From an uncultured Ruminococcus sp. (lineage in GTDB: Bacteria; Bacillota; Clostridia; Oscillospirales; Acutalibacteraceae): 6,728 nt of DNA. Of the stretch, positions 5,806-6,728 are shown piece after piece; within the stretch, counting starts at the first letter, position 1, and each line of letters opens with the position of its first letter. The stretch is taken from contig CAMGGF010000072.1 in assembly GCA_946055445.1 (NCBI GenBank), positions 1-6,728 on the forward strand, in the 5' to 3' direction. Made by a program: the position numbers and the translations under genes. A model generated the notes under the pieces. The model made no database searches and was not told where the DNA came from. It worked only from the letters and a program-made list of their open reading frames with translations.

Positions 5806-6708
5806 ATGACATGGAATGATGCTTTATTGATTGTAGCCGCCTTGTTTCCCGCTATCGCGTTGTGTATTTACATTTTCAAAAAAGACCGCGCGGAAAAGGA
5901 ACCGATTCCCCTTTTGCTCGGGCTTTTTCTCGGCGGTGTTCTCATTGCGTTTCCCGCCGCCGAAGCAGAACAGTTTTTGTCGGGTGTTTTGGATACGGTG
6001 TTTTCACGATTTACAGTTGCCACAGACGAAACCGCCGCATATTTACCGAGCCACCTATACAAACTATATGCTGCACTCGATAATTTTGTAGGCGTTGCAC
6101 TTGTGGAAGAAGGCTTAAAATGGCTGGTGCTGTTTTTCGTCACAAGAAAAAACAAAAACTTCAACAGCCTGTTTGACGGATTGATTTATGCCGTATTTGT
6201 GTCATTGGGCTTTGCCGCGTTGGAAAATGTACTGTATGTTTTGAGTTACGGCTGGGCAAATGCACTGATACGCGCCGCAACAGCCGTTCCCTGCCACATG
6301 TTTAACGCGGTTTTGATGGGCTGCTATTACAGTTTTTGGCACATGAACGAAAAAGCAAAATCGTACGAAAAGATATTAAAAGAAAAACTTCTTATCCCCG
6401 CTTCTGCGCCGGAATTTTCCGGTAAAAAAGATTTGGCGCTGAGTATCGTTGTGCCGGTTTTAGCACACGGTTTATATGATTATTGTTGTATGTTGGAAAC
6501 TTGGCTTGCAACCTTTGCGCTGTATGGATTTTTAATCTTTTTGTATATTTACTGCTTTAAAAAGATACGGGATATGTCCAAAAGTGATATGAAAGACGAT
6601 ACATTTGTGCTTGCAATGCTGGTGGCAAAATATCCGCAGTTGCTTCCCATTTTCCGTTCTGCGGCGGAATCCGCTAAGGTGAGGGGAGTTGAACCCGATA
6701 TGGTTTAA
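5806..6708 (+). CDS. prsW: PrsW-family intramembrane metalloprotease, 300 aa
   Basis: A multi-pass membrane protein carrying all the PrsW signatures: EEGLK (Glu101, Glu102, Lys105), FDGLIYAVFVSLGFAALEN (123-141, ending in Glu140-Asn141), His164 in PCHMFNAVLMG, and HGLYD (His221 to Asp225). Roughly seven hydrophobic segments are visible (about 5-24, 35-52, 93-112, 124-147, 151-178, 210-228, 233-251), followed by a soluble C-terminal tail of about 49 residues. The family belongs to the Abi/CPBP-like intramembrane metalloproteases. The studied Bacillus subtilis member makes the first cut in the anti-sigma factor RsiW to release SigW. No anti-sigma or sigma gene is in this window, so the substrate here is unknown. 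The start is supported by GAGGTGA at 5795-5801. The gene diverges from the TIR-LRR gene across 255 bases and appears to share regulatory words with it. The 20 bases after its stop hold no complete terminator. Confidence 0.9.
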   Translation: MTWNDALLIVAALFPAIALCIYIFKKDRAEKEPIPLLLGLFLGGVLIAFPAAEAEQFLSGVLDTVFSRFTVATDETAAYLPSHLYKLYAALDNFVGVALVEEGLKWLVLFFVTRKNKNFNSLFDGLIYAVFVSLGFAALENVLYVLSYGWANALIRAATAVPCHMFNAVLMGCYYSFWHMNEKAKSYEKILKEKLLIPASAPEFSGKKDLALSIVVPVLAHGLYDYCCMLETWLATFALYGFLIFLYIYCFKKIRDMSKSDMKDDTFVLAMLVAKYPQLLPIFRSAAESAKVRGVEPDMV

Positions 6709-6728
6709 AACGGCATATTTTTGCCTAA

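Noticed and set aside
6709..6728. Short GGCA/TGCC dyad after prsW as a terminator
   Set aside because: Only four pairs are possible and the window ends before any T-tract could be judged.

Overview
The window looks like a chromosomal stretch from a Gram-positive member of the Clostridia, possibly an Oscillospirales-type gut bacterium. The reasons are strong GGGG/GGAG ribosome-binding sites, sigma-A-type promoters, a U-tract intrinsic terminator, and protein families typical of Bacillota (PrsW, the Amidase_6 type, and an acyltransferase with a C-terminal zinc ribbon). No genus can be named from the sequence alone.

Layout. Bases 1-1379 carry two plus-strand genes: the 3' part of a probable lysophospholipid (1-acylglycerol-3-phosphate type) acyltransferase, and a small stand-alone Amidase_6-type protein. 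A composite hairpin at 1426-1465 closes this unit and can act in both directions. Bases 1464-1687 hold no intact gene. On the minus strand there is a clear but broken C-terminal piece of a bacterial SH3 domain, whose stop codon abuts the terminator. Bases 1688-5550 carry two minus-strand genes. The upstream one encodes a TIR domain, a single membrane segment and an internalin-like leucine-rich-repeat ectodomain. The downstream one encodes a membrane-anchored HEXXH metallopeptidase that has its own promoter. Bases 5806-6708 carry a plus-strand PrsW-family intramembrane protease, divergent from the TIR-LRR gene.

The most interesting part is 1688-6708. By the positive-inside rule the TIR-LRR protein should put its TIR domain in the cytosol and its LRR domain outside the cell. 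That is the topology of an animal Toll-like receptor, reached with the opposite domain order. It is flanked by an externally facing zinc peptidase and a multi-pass intramembrane protease. The TIR-LRR and prsW promoters share three short sequence words, in the same order and at the same place relative to the -10 box, on opposite strands. This suggests common control. My inference is a receptor plus regulated-proteolysis module in which LRR sensing, ectodomain processing and intramembrane cleavage could act on one pathway. The domain calls and promoter symmetry are read from the sequence. The functional link is a hypothesis.
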